From: Eopsaltria australis | Taxonomy: Eukaryota; Chordata; Aves; Passeriformes; Petroicidae | Length of the DNA: 64,000 nucleotides | Assembly: GCA_034509425.1 (NCBI GenBank) | Contig: JAVTVJ010001125.1 | Location: forward strand, 124,001-188,000 | Reading direction: 5' to 3' | In this document: piece by piece, positions 1 through 13,474 of the stretch | How the letters are laid out: every line of letters starts with the position of its first letter | Numbering within the stretch: position 1 is the first letter of the stretch | Notes under the pieces: generated by a model | The model's input: the letters and a program-made list of their open reading frames with translations, nothing else | Databases searched by the model: none | Told to the model about the DNA's origin: nothing | Position numbers and translations under genes: made by a program

Positions 1-470
1 GCCTCCAACTAGATGTTGTGCCACTATAACACCCTGATACCTGTTGTTCAACTAGTTCTCAATTCACCTCACTGGCCATTAATCCAGTCCACACTGCCTG
101 ACTTTCCCTATGAGGATATTGTGAGAGGCAGTGTCAAAAGCCTTGTTGCAATAGAAGTAGACAATACACACTGCGCTCCCCTCATCCATCCAGGTAGCTG
201 TCCCATCATGGAAGGCCATCAGGTTAGTCAAGATTGATTTGCCTTTAGTGAATCCTTGCTGACTACTCCTGATCCCCTTCTTGTCGTCCATGTGCATAGA
301 GATGGCATCCAGAATGAGGCACTCCATCACCTTTCCAGAGATTGAGTCAGGCTGACTGGCTGGAAGTTCCTTGGGTCCTCCTTGCCCTTTTTGAAGACCA
401 AGGTGATATTTCTCAGGCCTCTGCTGATCACCATGACCTTTCAAAGATGACCGTGGGTGGCCTTGCTTTG
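1..470 (-). mobile_element. CR1 LINE fragment (reverse transcriptase part of ORF2)
   Basis: On the minus strand this stretch reads as the middle of a CR1-type non-LTR reverse transcriptase. It includes a 'GKVME' block, 'SQQGFTKGKS' and the palm motif region 'NKAFDTASHNIL', which is the usual order in avian CR1 ORF2. The reading frame is open over about 139 codons (79-498), but the element is cut at both ends, with the left end outside the window. It lies in the same orientation as ITGA9. It is a dead 5'-truncated retrotransposon piece. The family call is firm; the exact right edge near 470 is approximate. Confidence 0.85.
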
Positions 471-766
471 GTATGATAATGAGACTTGAAAACAGCAAAT
501 AGACATTAACTAAGCTCTACATATTTAGCATTATCCAAACATATTCCCATAACTAGTATCACAGTATTCAAAATAGCTCACAAACATGGACCAGTTCTTC
601 AACCAAGAAAAAATAATTTTAGCATTTCAGATACAAGCACAAAGCCTTGGTCAGACTTTAAAGATATTTTGCTGAACAGAGCTTCCAAAGCTGCAGACTG
701 TCCCTCACAGCCAGTGTAAGGGAAATACCAAACAGAGATCAAACACAGATTTTCTGCCTTCCTTGT
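471..766. other. Intronic sequence, no feature seen
   Basis: AT-rich unique-looking sequence between the CR1 fragment and LTR A1. No exon, RNA gene or repeat was recognised. Confidence 0.5.
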
Positions 767-2455
767 TGTTGGGGTTTAAGATTCTTTAGTTTCTTTCTCT
801 CAGAGAGTTTTTCCCCATATGTGTTACTAGGAGAAAATAACAACCGGGTACTTAAGAGAGACAAAAGAACTGGCTACAGCTCAAGGGAGGGGTCCAGCTG
901 GCTACTCTCTCTTTTTACCTGGGGGTTTCTCTGGGAAGGAGAAACCGCAAGAGACACCGCAGGAATTAGGCTGTGTAATGAATGAGTAAATGATAAAATG
1001 TTGGCTCTTTGTAATTTGTAGTGTTATGATAAAATATAGTTAAGTAGAAACTAGATTGTAGTGAAATTACAACCTTGAGATAATTGTGATGTATCAAAAA
1101 TTGTACTCATAAATATATAGCTATAAACGTCAGTTGAATTGAGGAATTACAGACCAGAGGATTTCAGAAGAGAGACGAGAAGATAAGACACTCACCCCAA
1201 TTCACAGCTATCAATAGAAGTCTCTTCCTGAAATTTGCCAGACTTGGGAATGCACCAAGATGGTGGGAGGGAGGGCAGAGGCCAGGAAAAGAGGGGTGTG
1301 AAGTGTAAATTTACTTCGGAGCTTAATGAATATGTAACAGTTAAAGAAAGTATTTAACCTATTTGTGAAATGAAAAAAATGGTGCCTCCAGGGAATATGC
1401 TATGCACCCCAGCACTGCTTTTGCTTTGTTCTACTAAGAAATGTTCAATATTATTTTACTAAAATTTTTGTTCACTGACCAATTTTAACAGGCTGGAAAG
1501 AGTAGGGGCTGGAGCAGCTGCTAGCTCTCTCTCTCTTGGCTTCAGAGAGGAAATTCGCTGCCACTGCTGGAGTCCAGCCCGGTCCTGCTTCTTCTGTTGT
1601 GGGGTGAGCCTCTGCTCGTGAGAACAGCCACTGATCTGGGACCTTATTAACACCCTACCTCACTAAAAAAGGACTTTCGCCATCTGTTCAGATGCCTCAG
1701 GTGAAAATCTCAGGATCCACAAGCCCCCTCCCCCTCCAAGGGAGCCTCTCTCTCTTGGCCATGTTCAGAAGCTGGGCAGCCGCTGCTCAGCCCCTGCCAT
1801 TTTCTCTGCCGCTGCTGTAAGGTTTCTTTGCTACACTGCAACTCACACCCCTGCAGGGTCACCCTCGGGTTCCAGCTACAGCTGAGGAGTTTCTGATACA
1901 TCTCATCTACCACTCTGCGACTTTGCTCATCCCTGCCTTCCCAGCTTGCTACTTCGAGGTCTCTGCTACAGCTCATTTTGCTATCCAGAGGGGTCATCGG
2001 AATTGGCTGCCCCCCATGAAGTTTGTAAAGGAAGCCCCTTCTCCATCCCTTTCTGCCACCTGCTTCTGCCATTACAGTGTGGAGAGAGACAGCTGAAACT
2101 CATGCTACATCGCCCCCTGCAGCCTCGGGGGAATCATCACACCCACCCTGCCTGGCCGGGAGCCAACAGCACCCCTGCTGGCTGTGACCATAACTACACC
2201 AAAGGGGAAAGTGCTTAAAGAGGGGTAAGAGACTGTTGGGTTTTCTGTTCTTGTTTGTTGTTACCATTGTTGCTTTTTGTTTGCCTTGTTATACATATAC
2301 ACAGTAGTAGAGAGCTATTATTCCTTTTCTCATATCTTTGCCTGAAAATCCCTAATTTCAAAGTTATAATAATTCAGAGGGAAGGAGGTAATAGTTTCCA
2401 TTCCAAGGGAGGCTCCTGCTTTCCTTAGTAGACACCTGCCTTTCAAACTAAGATA
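767..2455 (+). mobile_element. Solo LTR A1 (family A), with a likely nested LTR piece
   Basis: It starts TGTTGGGGTTTAAG and ends AAACTAAGATA (a decayed CA end). Flanks CTTGT (762-766) and CTTTT (2456-2460) match at four of five bases, consistent with an old 5-bp target-site duplication. The first 230 bp and the last 400 bp resemble LTR A2 at 48740-50191, including the shared GAATCATCACACC block and the CTTTGCCTGA(A/G)A block near the end. The middle, about 999-1471, instead resembles LTR G at 9723 (TGTTGGCT start, TTCGGAG and AATATGTAACAG blocks), so it may be a nested insertion. No coding capacity. Confidence 0.7.
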
Positions 2456-4831
2456 CTTTTATTTCTAAGCAGCTTGGAAATACATTATTTTTATTTTCCT
2501 TTCTGACTAAAAAACCCCAACTCCTTACATTTTAAGTATTGCCCACTTTATTGAAGAGACCTTTCAAAGAGCCTCTGATGCTTTCTCTCCACTACTTAGA
2601 AAGCAAATATTAACACATCACAACCTCCAGCACAACAGATCTATATGCACTTCATCCCTGCCAAATGACAGAGACAGAAACAGCTGCAGAGATTAAATCA
2701 TATGTAATCTCTATAGCAAGAGCTTCACATTTCAGGTCTGAAGCATACTGGCTGGAAGACCCCTACTGTAGCTTTTGCAGTCACATCTTCAGCTAACAGA
2801 GTAGAGCGAGAGCTTCTTATCTGTCCGGTTTCTTCTAGCAGTCTGGAATCAACATACATGCATTAAAAAAATCCATTCATGGTTTTGTGGTTTGGAGAGG
2901 AGCAGGGATGTTGCGCATGTTAATGTCCCTAGCCATCTTAAGTCCTCAAAATCTGCCTGCATTAATACACAGCAACTGCAATGAGTTTTGGTGAAGAAGG
3001 TACCAACAACAAAAAACCCAAGCCAAACCCAAATCAAATCAGACTGAGCAGACAGTCAGTGTATATTGCGTATCTGGAGTATCAGTCAGTGGCAGGAAGC
3101 CAGGGAAGCAAGACATCCCTGGGGGAAAGGTTGGAGGCAGAGGATAATTGGTACTAAAGAGAAGCACAACATCTGTCACCTGCTGCTTGACCTGCTGACT
3201 ATTATGCAGCCTCTGAAAGCTGTTCTTGGGCAAACCTTGAAATCTCTCTCCTTTCCCCCCCAGCAACACAGCCTCTACAAGGTGGCTAGCAGGTTGGGGA
3301 GTACAAGGTAGCCCCCAGCTCAGGACACTTCCCACAGCCCTGACCTATAGAAAAGACAGGGGTGATAAGAGTAACTGATGCCAAAGATAAGAGGTGTGGG
3401 ATTGGCAAAATATCCCAGAAAGGGAAGTAGGGGCAGCAGCTGGTTCACAAAAAGCACATGTAACAGTCAAAAATACAGAGTGGATTACATGTTTGTTTTC
3501 AGACTCTGATAAAGTGTCAGGAAAAAAATGTGAAAAACATCACTGTCTTTATGACATATGAGGATTTTTAATTTCATATTTATCTTTTGCATTTTGCACT
3601 GTGCATGCAGGATTTGAAAGTAGGGAAGCCCAGGAGGCAGTGCAGCTTGCCATTTAGCTTTATGTAGCTCACACCTCAATCAGGTTTTACACAGTGTAAC
3701 TGCCCTTCTGGAAAATAACTAAGATTTCCACCCAACCACTGATTTTGCAATATCGAACACAGATGTACAAGAGCACCTACCAGTTCATCTTCTAACTGTG
3801 CCAAACACTTGCTATATCCTAAAATCTGTATCTTGGTTAACAAATTAAGAAGAAATAGAACTTTTTTTTAAAGAAGTTTTAAAACACCTTATTTCAGTAA
3901 AGCATGTAGGCAAGAAGTTAACTGAGTAGGAATTTTTGGAAGTAATTAAAGCTCATACTTCTGTCAAAGCCCTTTGCAGAAGAGGTACAAACTTCTGCAC
4001 TGGTAGAAAGAAAATATACTTCAGCAAAAGCTAATTTAAAATACAAATTGAAAAAAATTCTTTTCTTTTTGCTTATGTATATTAAATGATTTTTATGTAC
4101 TTGCATCATGAGCCACAGCACCATGGAAGGCATGAGCTTATAAAAAAAGCCATTCTATTTCTGTATTATCACCTAGATTATTTCTGGTTTTTCAAACCAC
4201 ATTGCATTGCTGGTTGACTTTACATTCAAGTACTGTTATGCTTGGGAGACTTCACCAGTAAGAACACCATTCTCCTATAATATCTGTACATATATGCATA
4301 TACATCCCTTTTACATATTTATTTATTTTCATATAATAAGAAAAGCAGTATTTTCTTAAAAAATACAAATCTGAGGTTTCCTTGCAACCTGTCTCTATCA
4401 CTGGGAAATTAACTGTATTTTATTGTTATTCTAGATTCTATTCCTTTATGCAAGTGTATGTTTCTGACAGACTCCAGTGTAAAGACCAGAAAATCTATAA
4501 AAGGAATGTTACAGTAGCAAATGGAAAGGTAAAACAAAAAAATGAATAACTTAACATGATGAAAACAATAAAGCAGCAAATAATGCGCTGGCAAGGAGGC
4601 TGCAAAGCTGCTGGAGAAAGCTCCAGCCAGGAATCAAAAAGGTAAGCTGGAGAGAACTGGTGCCTTAAAATGCTTTCTAAAAACTGAGAGGTTGGTGGTG
4701 GATTGCTGAATGAAAGAGGTATTCCCACATGCATTAAAAAAACAGCTGGAACATTATGAACACTGTCCAGTATCACAGGCTGCTCCTTCCAACACAGACA
4801 TGTAGAACAGGCCAAAGTCAGGAGTCCTTCA
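2456..4831. other. Intronic sequence, no feature seen
   Basis: AT-rich sequence with short homopolymers. No conserved exon, tRNA or named repeat was recognised; ORFs here are short and look accidental. Confidence 0.5.
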
Positions 4832-6654
4832 TGCTGCAGGCAGACAACTAAAGCTTAGGTTCATGAATATATACTTAAATCTCTTTGCATAAAGATATGC
4901 ATATAAAGATACCTTCCAAGTCTTCTGTTGTGGAGTAACCTTAGTTGAAAAACTCCCAGTACAGAAAGGAGGAGGTGGAGCCAGAAATGAGGTATCCAAA
5001 AGGAAGTATTCGATTTTCCGCCTCCAGAACTCATAAAACCAGGAGAGAACCTGGAGAAGTCCTCTTTTAGACTTCTGGAGGACCAAGAGATGACATTGTT
5101 TTCTTCCCCCCCGTGCCGTCTGGTGAGGTCTGGCTAAGCCACGCAGCGAGGCTGTCGGCTGAGAAGGCATGGCGGGGAGAGGGACTGGGTTAACCTGGCC
5201 CAGCCTTTCGGCAGAAACAATTCAGCCAAGCCGACATGCTAACTACAGTAGGCAGCATCAGGCAGGCTCCACGGCTCCGAGCTCTGCTCTATTGCCCCAG
5301 GCTGAAGTGACTCAGCTTCGCTGGCCCTGCTGGTTTTGGCGTGGCGCAGCGGGGAGAGGCCTCGGGGCTGGCCCTGTAGAGCTTGGGAGCGCCCCGCCGG
5401 TCAGCTCTGCGGCTCGGCACGGGAGAGAGAAAAGGCTCGGACTGGGCCCCTCCTATAGCTCAGACATGGCCCTGCCGGCCGGCCCCACATATGGTCCGGT
5501 GCGGGAGAAGGCTTAGGCCCCTTCCCCCCCTCCTCCTGCAGCCTAGGCGTGGCCCTGTCGGGCCCCTGCAACCCAGACACGGCTTGGATGGGAAACAGCG
5601 CAAACAAACTCCTCACCCTCAGCTCAAACGCTGAGGATGCTACACCTGAACAACACAGACGGAGGTCACGTGGCCATCGCCCAGCTGAAAGACAAATTAA
5701 CTGGTTTTTTCTTTCAATATCAGAATAAGACTTGAAAACATCCGTTTCCCCCCACTCAGAGAGAAAAGGAATGAAGACACTTACAAGAGGTACAACATAA
5801 AGACTCCAAGTTAATTAATGTAACCAAGCCTATATTCAGATGAAGAAGAGATGAGGAGTGCCTCGGGGCTGAAAAATTCTCTTGTAAAAACATGTTGAGA
5901 AACTCGGCTATAATATACCCTGTAATACATGAACAATGGTCTCAAAGGGGTGAAAAAAGGGGGATGTAATGTTCTAGGTATAAGCAGTGGGTAAGACGCT
6001 TGTGTAAAATTCCTTGCCCTGGGAATAACAGAAGAAGAATAGTGTTGCCAATATGGAAAAAAGGGAATTTCATTACTACTGTAATAGAAGTGTTCATCCT
6101 CAAAAAAGCACCTCAACAACCATCGTATGTCCATTTGTAGTAGCCCTGGGAAAGCTACTGAAGTGGGAAGGATTCCAGAAAAGCAAATCTTTTCCTTCAG
6201 GGGGTTGCTTAGTGGGAGGCTGACAACCATAGGAACTGTGTTTCTTATGGAGAATCAACATAATAGAGCAAGAGAAAACTTCTCTCCCTACATGAACTAA
6301 GAAAAGAACTGTTTCCAGAGGTGATATTTAACTACAAGTCGAAGTGTTGCCTTTTGTATGGTCAGTGGGAAAGAAATGAAGAGATGGGGGGGGGGGGGGG
6401 GAAGGTGTTGTAAAGGTTTTGTTCTGATTCCTGATGATTATTATTCCTGTTTTAAGTCTATTAATAAATTCTTTTTATATTCCTTAAAGTATAAACCTAC
6501 TTTGCCTACTACTAATCCTTATCTCACAACAAAAATCAAATAATTTTAGTAAATGTGCTGACACTTAGCCAAAAACTCAAATAGGCAAATTAAAACCACT
6601 ACAAACTGGTGTTTCTGCCCAGTTTTCAATTCCCCAAACCTCTAAACTGCAATA
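4832..6654 (+). mobile_element. Solo LTR B1 (family B, long LTR)
   Basis: This 1.8-kb LTR shares blocks in order with B2 (14750-16386) and B3 (56532-58185). These are a purine-rich GGAGGTGGAG...GAAATGAGGTA promoter block, ACTCATAAAACCA as a TATA-like site, a GC-rich leader, and a poly(A) signal in TTAATAAATTC near 6460. Next comes the pyrimidine block TTTGCCTACTACTAATCCTTATCTCACAAC. A hexamer CCTTCA flanks it on both sides (4826-4831, 6655-6660). A run of 16 G lies at 6386-6401. It is antisense to ITGA9. The left end is less sure than for B2 and B3 because it starts TGCTGC rather than TGTC. Confidence 0.75.
6386..6401 (+). repeat. Poly(G) run of 16
   Basis: Sixteen consecutive G inside LTR B1. 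The run is long enough to be length-unstable in sequencing. Confidence 0.9.
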
Positions 6655-6802
6655 CCTTCATAACCATAAACTTACTTTTTGTAAGGTTTTTTTGCTATTG
6701 CTTTTTCCCCAAAATAAATTGTTTTATCATTGCAAACATAAACATACCTAAATTCTGAGCAGAAAAAAATCCATGTAGGACAGTCACTTGCCTGTGTTGC
6801 AT

Positions 6803-8002
6803 TGTCTTGGTTTAAGACTATTTAATGGGAACACTCTACAATGAGTTCTCCCCGTTCATTTTAACCAATCCCTTTCCACCAATAAGGAGAAACTGAATAT
6901 TAGTAGATATAAGTGAAAAAATAGCAGTTTACTAGCAAGGAAAACAGCAACAGGCAAAAAAACCCAGTAAATAATCACTAGATACAAAATTGCTAAATCT
7001 CACAGACCCTCACCAGAGACAAACTTGAAATGGCAGAGTGAGCCAGCCTAAGATGGTGGCCACCACAGCTGAGTGTGTGGTTCTAAAGACAAAGGGAAAA
7101 TGGCAGCAAACCCTCCCATGAAGGTAGGAGCTTACGAAGCAGTTCTAGTGGCTGACAGTAATTGCTGGCATGTGTGGGATCAGTGTTGCCACTTGCTGCT
7201 GCCTCCTGACACCTGCTGGACTCTGCCAGTTTTGGTGTTGCTGCCTTGTGTCCCTACCCCAATGGAAAAGGAGGGAACAAAAGAATGGACTTTCAGCATT
7301 GATGCCTGGTGGCTTGGCACCAGACCAGCTCTGGCTTAGTGCTGTCCACAGGTGTTGCAAAATTCACTCTGAAACAGTTTCTGATTGCAAAACGCAGATT
7401 CTCCTGATGCCTGAAGGATTTTTTTGTTTTTTCTCTTAAATACCTTTTACACAGTTCCCTATATTCACAAGTATTAGCATGCATACTTGTGATGCTTTAG
7501 GTGATAATTTAGGCCGGTTTCATGGTGTCCAGTAAGCCGGGAGACTAAACACCCCAGAAACTACATAGAGTTAGAAGACCAAACACTCTATTGTCCCTAG
7601 CAGGACAGATTCTGTAAACTAGAATTTAGCCCACCCCAGCCCCCTTATTGGGCCCTCTTGTTAGATATGCTAATGTGTAAGGTCTTTAATGGCATACTCG
7701 ATTGGGGGGTAGGAGGAGATTGTGACGCGTGTCACCTGGGTGAAGTAATGCATTGAATGGGATCCTATTAAAATACCGAGGTAAACGACCCCCAACCCTC
7801 TAACCGTGTCTGAGCTTTTATTTCCTAAGACCAGGAAAAAGGCATCACTCCACTTGACCCTGTTGCGAGCAGAGGCAAGAAAAGGCCAAGAGGCGAGCCA
7901 AACAAGGAGAAATATGCCTGGGTGTCCCAACTGTTAAAAAGCCCTGGACACTACCTCCCCATTCCGGTTTCTGGCTGCAGGGGTCTTAAAGAGACAGTAA
8001 CA
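6803..8002 (-). mobile_element. LTR D, minus strand
   Basis: On the minus strand it starts TGTTACTGTCTCTTTAAGAC and ends TCTTAAACCAAGACA. The start is shared with LTR E (16457), and the AAACCAAGACA end is shared with LTR A2. About 450 bp of it (7400-7850) is present on the plus strand inside A2 at about 49158-49620. That part holds the block TTCCTGGTCTTAGGAAATAAA with its poly(A)-type signal. It is the only LTR in the window in the same orientation as ITGA9. I could not find a matching target duplication, so one end may be wrong (8037 is an alternative). Confidence 0.65.
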
Positions 8003-9722
8003 ATTTTGGGCATAGACAGATAGGGGATACAGTAACATTTTGGGTTACCTGGGATGCACATTAAAGTGGAGTGACTGAGCTGGAAATAAAAGAACAGTCA
8101 ACTCTATCCAGAAGGTAGGAAAGCTTCAAAGGCTTGATGGAGCATCCTGTACTTAGTGGATAGCACCAGACAGCAGCCTTAAGCTTTACAGGTCACTGTG
8201 TTGCAGGAACTGCATACATTTTATCTGGGGTTGCCTTTTCATGCAGTCAACTTTGCACTCCCTCACTTTCAGTACAGGAAGACTCAGAGGCATTTGGATG
8301 GTTTTGTTGTAGTAAAATCCAGTTAATTCTTCCTTCTGCACTTTCAAAGGCAGTCCTTTTGCTCCTTAAGAGCATTCCTCCTCTTCCTGCACGCAAGCAG
8401 TGAGCAGAAAATGTGGACTCTTTGATCTGATAATTTGACTACTGTGTTCTTTTGGAGCTTACTGTTGGTTTTGCTCACATACAGAGAGCCAAACCTTCAT
8501 GGGAACTTGTATGATGAAGAAAATAAAGTATGCTTCCTGAAAATACAACACCAGTTTCAGACAATATATACGTATGTCAACACCATTGCCATCACAGAGC
8601 CAAATCCAAACTCTGATCACCTTCTTCATGTGATTTTTCTAATATAAGAGCCCAAACAGTCTATTGTAACCAGAATCAAGAATATATAATTACAAATTGC
8701 ATAAAATCATATCCAAATCTAGAGAAATTATTTCTGAGAATTGCACAAACGCATATTTTTTTAAAAATGGGTTAATTTCAAAGACAGCCTGCTACCCAAC
8801 TTAAGAGATACTCATATACACTTTTGCATCTTCCTTACAAATTGTCTATTGAAGTTTCTGACAGAGTTGGTGTTTATATGGGTGGTTCGCTGGTATTTCT
8901 TATATTATCATAAAAAATATCAGCCTTCCTTTTCCATTCATCATCATTCTCCATTTATCTTCTTCACAGAAAGTTTGCACTCTGATATAGCGCCCTATAC
9001 TGCAAAAGTGCCAATTGAAATAATGGTACCTGGTCCTAAAGAACCATTTAAATGTGATAGTAAGTCCACATTCAGCCATAGAAAGCAAAAAGGCCTTTTC
9101 AGCCTTAGCATGCTGAAGTGTCTCAGAAATGTTAGGGAACACTGTCATACACAGACTCATAGGAAGTCCATGCCCAACTGTACAGAAGAAGCTGCTACCC
9201 AAATGGATATAGTACAGCAGTCTCTGGTCCATGAAGAGTACAGGATGAGCTTTAAAAAGGAAGAGAGTAGTTTGAACCAAGACATTTTCTTTCTCCAGTC
9301 TCTATTTCCAGCTGAATAGTTGTGGCCTGCAACAATTACTCTTCCCTTCTGCATTCCACAAGAAGAGAACACAGAAAAATTAATGCGTCGAGCCAAGCCA
9401 TGTCTTAAATTTTTGCCTGAACATGACCCTGTGCAAAACATACAGCAATGCTGAAGCTGGCATATGGAAATACCACAAAGCAGAGAGGAAATGGCACTCG
9501 TATGAGAAAAGACTGAAAAGTACAGATTAATGTTACATGGCTACAATGTCAAGCATGCTCTTTTACAGCTAGGGCTTCCCAGGAACTGGAAGCACACTCT
9601 TGTTTCAAGATTAAGATAGCTTCCCAACACACACAGTGCACTTCATAATGCAACTCAAAGCTTGGTGAAAGGCTTTCTAAGAATAGAAAAAGGACAATTT
9701 CTGCTATAAATGCATATTATAG
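8003..9722. other. Intronic sequence, no feature seen
   Basis: AT-rich. An open frame of 156 codons on the plus strand (8849-9319) shows no recognisable domain, has an overlapping open frame on the other strand, and is not supported by splice or family signals. Confidence 0.45.
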
Positions 9723-10379
9723 TGTTGGCTTTTCGCAAATAATGAATGCTATGTGTATGATGTTGGTCATTGTAGAAGTTGCTTTTGTTATAGAAATATA
9801 ATCATTTTTAATGCTGTAATGCCTTTTTGTTTTAGCTTAAATGTAGTGGCTAATGTAGCTGTGTTAAAATGTACCTAGCTTAAAATAACTAAACCACAAA
9901 CTTAGTTGGATAAGCATGGGGGTAACAGGCTCCTGTCCCAGGATATCTCTATCGACAAGGAACCATCTGACAGGATATCCCTACTGACAAGTAACCATCT
10001 GACTGGACATCCCTATCGACAATAACCATCTGCTGGACACCAACAGACAAAGGAAGAATTTGGAAACCCCAAAGAAACTGCGCATGCTCTAAAAAGGCGG
10101 ACCCAAGGAGGAGCCATGCTAACAAGTACCTGGAAAATGTAAAATAGTTCGGAGAAAAGTTTGAATATGTATACTTGTCTATGAATATGTAACAGGCTGA
10201 TGCAATAAGAAAAGTATATAAACAGAGTATTTTCACCATGTCAGATGTGCTCTTGGCTCCGTGCGAAGAGTTCCCAACGTCACCTGGACGTTGTAACCTT
10301 TTACCCTATACCTTGTCCCTTTATTGTCCTTTTATTAAACCTTTAAATTTTAACAGGAGACTGGACCTCATTTTTAACA
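9723..10379 (+). mobile_element. Solo LTR G
   Basis: It starts TGTTGGCTTTTCGC and ends TTTTTAACA. The block AAGTATATAAACAGAG is TATA-like, followed by GTGCTCTTGGCTCCGTGCG and then ATTAAACC as a weak poly(A) signal about 100 bp later, in the order expected for U3-R-U5. A short degenerate tandem of 'ATATC(T/C)CTA(T/C)CGACAA' type lies at about 9940-10040 in the U3 part. No convincing target duplication was found, so both ends are approximate. Confidence 0.55.
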
Positions 10380-11694
10380 ATTTCTTTTTTTGTTTATTTT
10401 ACTTTCTTTTTTTCTCTAAGCATTAGATAAGAATGAAATACAGCAGAGCTTGCATTCCTAGATAAAAATATTTCTAAATTTTGAACATTAAAAAATAGCA
10501 ATCCGACACATTTTACAGTGTGTCTATCATTCCTAGATATTCTAAAACCTTTTACAGTTGAAAGTATTTGTCATAGAGATGGCTTCTTCCATATAAGTTG
10601 GGGTATCAGTCTCACAGTCAGGTGTTACTTCAGTCATTAATGAAATTTTGCCATACAATTGTAAGATGCATTCTGTGCAAGTTGCAAAACTAAGGAGAGG
10701 TCAAGCAATGTATTAAGAGTCAGGACTGCAGGCCACTTATAAGGCACATTCCCAGCAATGACTAACTATGTTTTTCATTTCAACTTCCAAGCATATTGCA
10801 TAGAATGGCACAGAAACCTGACAAAGAAAATAAAATGGAAGGGAAAAAAGAAGTTCCTGTCATATAAAAGAATTCCTTTTTCTGACAGGTGTAATGAAAT
10901 AGAAATTCAAGACTACAGTTACAGACATGATTGTTGAGGAATACATCCAGTGGAAGTAGCTGGGTTTGCAAGCTGCAGATTGAGATGCTGATTTAAATGC
11001 AGATTGAGCTCTGTTCAGGAGTCGAGACAGGAGGCTGTGAACTGGGTGGTGCCAGCTAGATTAATGAACACTGAGAGACAGTGGGAGCAGTGAACTGACA
11101 GACTTGTGGATAACAAAAGGCAGGAAGACCAGTGGCACCAAAAAGATAGGAGATACAGCAGGAGCAGAGGACTCAGGAGGAAGAGGGAGACCAACACAAA
11201 ATGTGGTATCACCTTGTACTTGATTTTTACCAGCTCAGCACAATAAAAAAAAGTTAATTGAACTGAAAGTTTAGACACCCTTTTCCATTTTCACAGCTCC
11301 CAAAATATCATTAACGCTTCTAAATATTTCATTCTGGCACATGTGAAAAGACATTGCTGAGGTTTCAAGTCTCTTCTAGGTTTTCAAGGGAAACTTGAAT
11401 TAGATTAAAGCAAATGTTAATCCTAAATCAGGAAGCTAAACCTAATTTTTGCATTAATACCTCAAGGGTATTATAGCTAGTACAACACAGATCACTCTGG
11501 TTTGACATAACATCATTCATTCTGTTGACACGGTTATCACAGAGAGCCAAATTACAAAAACACAGCTCACAGTACTGTTAGTCTAGTCAGAAAAACTCTG
11601 GGAACTCCTGTGGACTAGCTCAGGCACAAATTCCAGTTTGCATAGAGCTCTCAGTGGGATAAGGAAACATTTCTCTCCAGGTTTGTGTACTCAC
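10380..11694. other. Intronic sequence, no feature seen
   Basis: Sequence downstream of the last visible ITGA9 exon. The exon that should follow it (transmembrane part) was searched for on the minus strand and not found here. Confidence 0.5.
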
Positions 11695-11796
11695 TGGTTT
11701 TTCTTCTGGGCTCCCATTGGGCACCTCCACAACTCTGAGGTCATGGTCCACCTGTAGCCTTGCCCTTGTGACAAACTGGATGACCGATGAACTGTC
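11695..11796 (-). CDS. ITGA9: Integrin alpha-9 exon (calf region, last visible exon)
   Basis: This 102-bp exon encodes 34 residues, DSSSVIQFVTRARL... to ...NGSPEEKP, phase 0 at both ends. The acceptor is a pyrimidine tract ending TTCTCAG (plus-strand CTGAGAA at 11797). The donor is GTGAGT (plus-strand ACTCAC ending at 11694). The 'SSVIQF' and 'LRVVE' blocks are typical of the alpha-9 membrane-proximal calf region. Alpha-9 pairs with beta-1 and binds tenascin-C, osteopontin and VCAM-1 at the cell surface. The following exon, expected to carry the membrane helix, lies left of the window. Confidence 0.88.
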
Positions 11797-13474
11797 CTGA
11801 GAAGTAAAAAGAAGAAGAACTGGACTTAACAACAAGAACAACTAAAAAAGCACCAATCTCCCGGCCAAAAAGCCCAACAAACCATCAAACGTTTGCCAGT
11901 GTAATAAATACACCCAGACAACGCTTAGTGAAGGCTGGGTTGGCAGTTAAATACCAGCCTGGTTACAACTCTGCTTTGAAAAAATATACTTTATGCTGAT
12001 AACAGACAGATATACCTGAGCACATTATTTTAGATTATAATAAAATCAGGTATGTTAGACTTCAAACACATACTTTGTATTTGGTTGCTTAATGTTTCCC
12101 ACATTTACCATGAAAGCAAGACAAAACATTTCCAATGACACAGGCAGGCTCAATATTAACTGTGAAAAAAAGTTCCAATTTGTTTTTCAAGTGAACAGAA
12201 AAATTATATACAGAAACTGGGATAAACTACAATATATCCCGGGGGAGAACTTCTTATTTGAATCTGTGCATGGCAAATATCTTAATTATTCACTGTACAA
12301 TTCCTCTCATTAATACATATTTCTCCAATAAAATGCCCAATGCATTTTAACAGGCACATTTCAATAAGTTGCCATTTCCCCTTACAGATTAGTTGCTTGT
12401 ATGCAGTTTGCCTTGGGAAGGGTAAGTAAAAAGTAGAAAATGGCATGCACTGGTGATACTCAAACATGTGTAAACACTGTGTAGCTTTTAAAGGAGTGTT
12501 GCTAAAAGCAATCTTAGAAGGGACCCAGCAGATGGGATGAATCCTGGATATTCCCAGGTCTGAATTTCCCAGAAGTGTATTTTGCATGCACTCAGTTACT
12601 TGTTTACACATTTCAGCATTTCTATAAGCATGTAACAAATACCTGAAACTTCTGGCCTTGCCTATACTTCCTGTTTACAAATATGAACAAACATTAACAG
12701 ACTCACAATTGGTTACAATTGGAAAAGCTCAGTGCTGTTAATTATTTCAGCAACTGTTTTCTAATAAGGGCTCTCTCTGACACTTTTAATCTAATAGTTA
12801 TCAAAGACAGGCTTATTTTAATAGGCTGATGTTATCAGCTTTCTTTTCCTCATAACCTTACAGCATCTTGCCACAATTAGAGCCAGCATTTTTGTAAGTA
12901 AAGGAAAATAGGTCAAAATGCAGTAAATCACAAAAAATTTATAAGATTTTCTGTCTCATTCATTGGCTTCGGAGAAGAGAGAAATGAACATGCACCCATT
13001 TGTTTGTTGTCACAAATGTTAAACTCAGCATCAATGTGGTCATGATGCATCTTCTTTGAATAATAATAATTTGAAGTAAAAGTGACAAAATACTGCCATG
13101 TTTACACAGAAAGATGATACATAGCTGGTCACAGTTTACATTCACTTACATTTTTTAGAATGAAAATTTTCAGAAATCAATTCAATTTTCAGAAATCCTA
13201 TCCTTAACACCATGCACACAGTTTGGGGTCTCATTTGTAATTTTTCAATGTAGAAATTTCTGAACTAAATTTATTTTGATCTTAATGCATAATGGGTAAG
13301 AAGTAGGATTAACACCTCCATACACACTGTTAATAAGCAGATCTGCTTTCTTTGATACCATGATTATTTTTCACACACCAGTGAAGAGACGAAGAAATGC
13401 AAGTTTTGAGTTCATTGGTTCACATAGGCACACTTAAATTGGCACTCAAGACAACCTAAAAGGAGACCATGTAC
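11797..13474 (-). other. ITGA9 intron
   Basis: A 1.7-kb intron with normal GT/AG borders. No repeat or RNA gene was recognised in it. Confidence 0.75.

Noticed and set aside
8849..9319. 156-codon plus-strand open frame with a 126-codon frame opposite
   Set aside because: No recognised family, double-sided openness suggests chance; not supported by splice sites.
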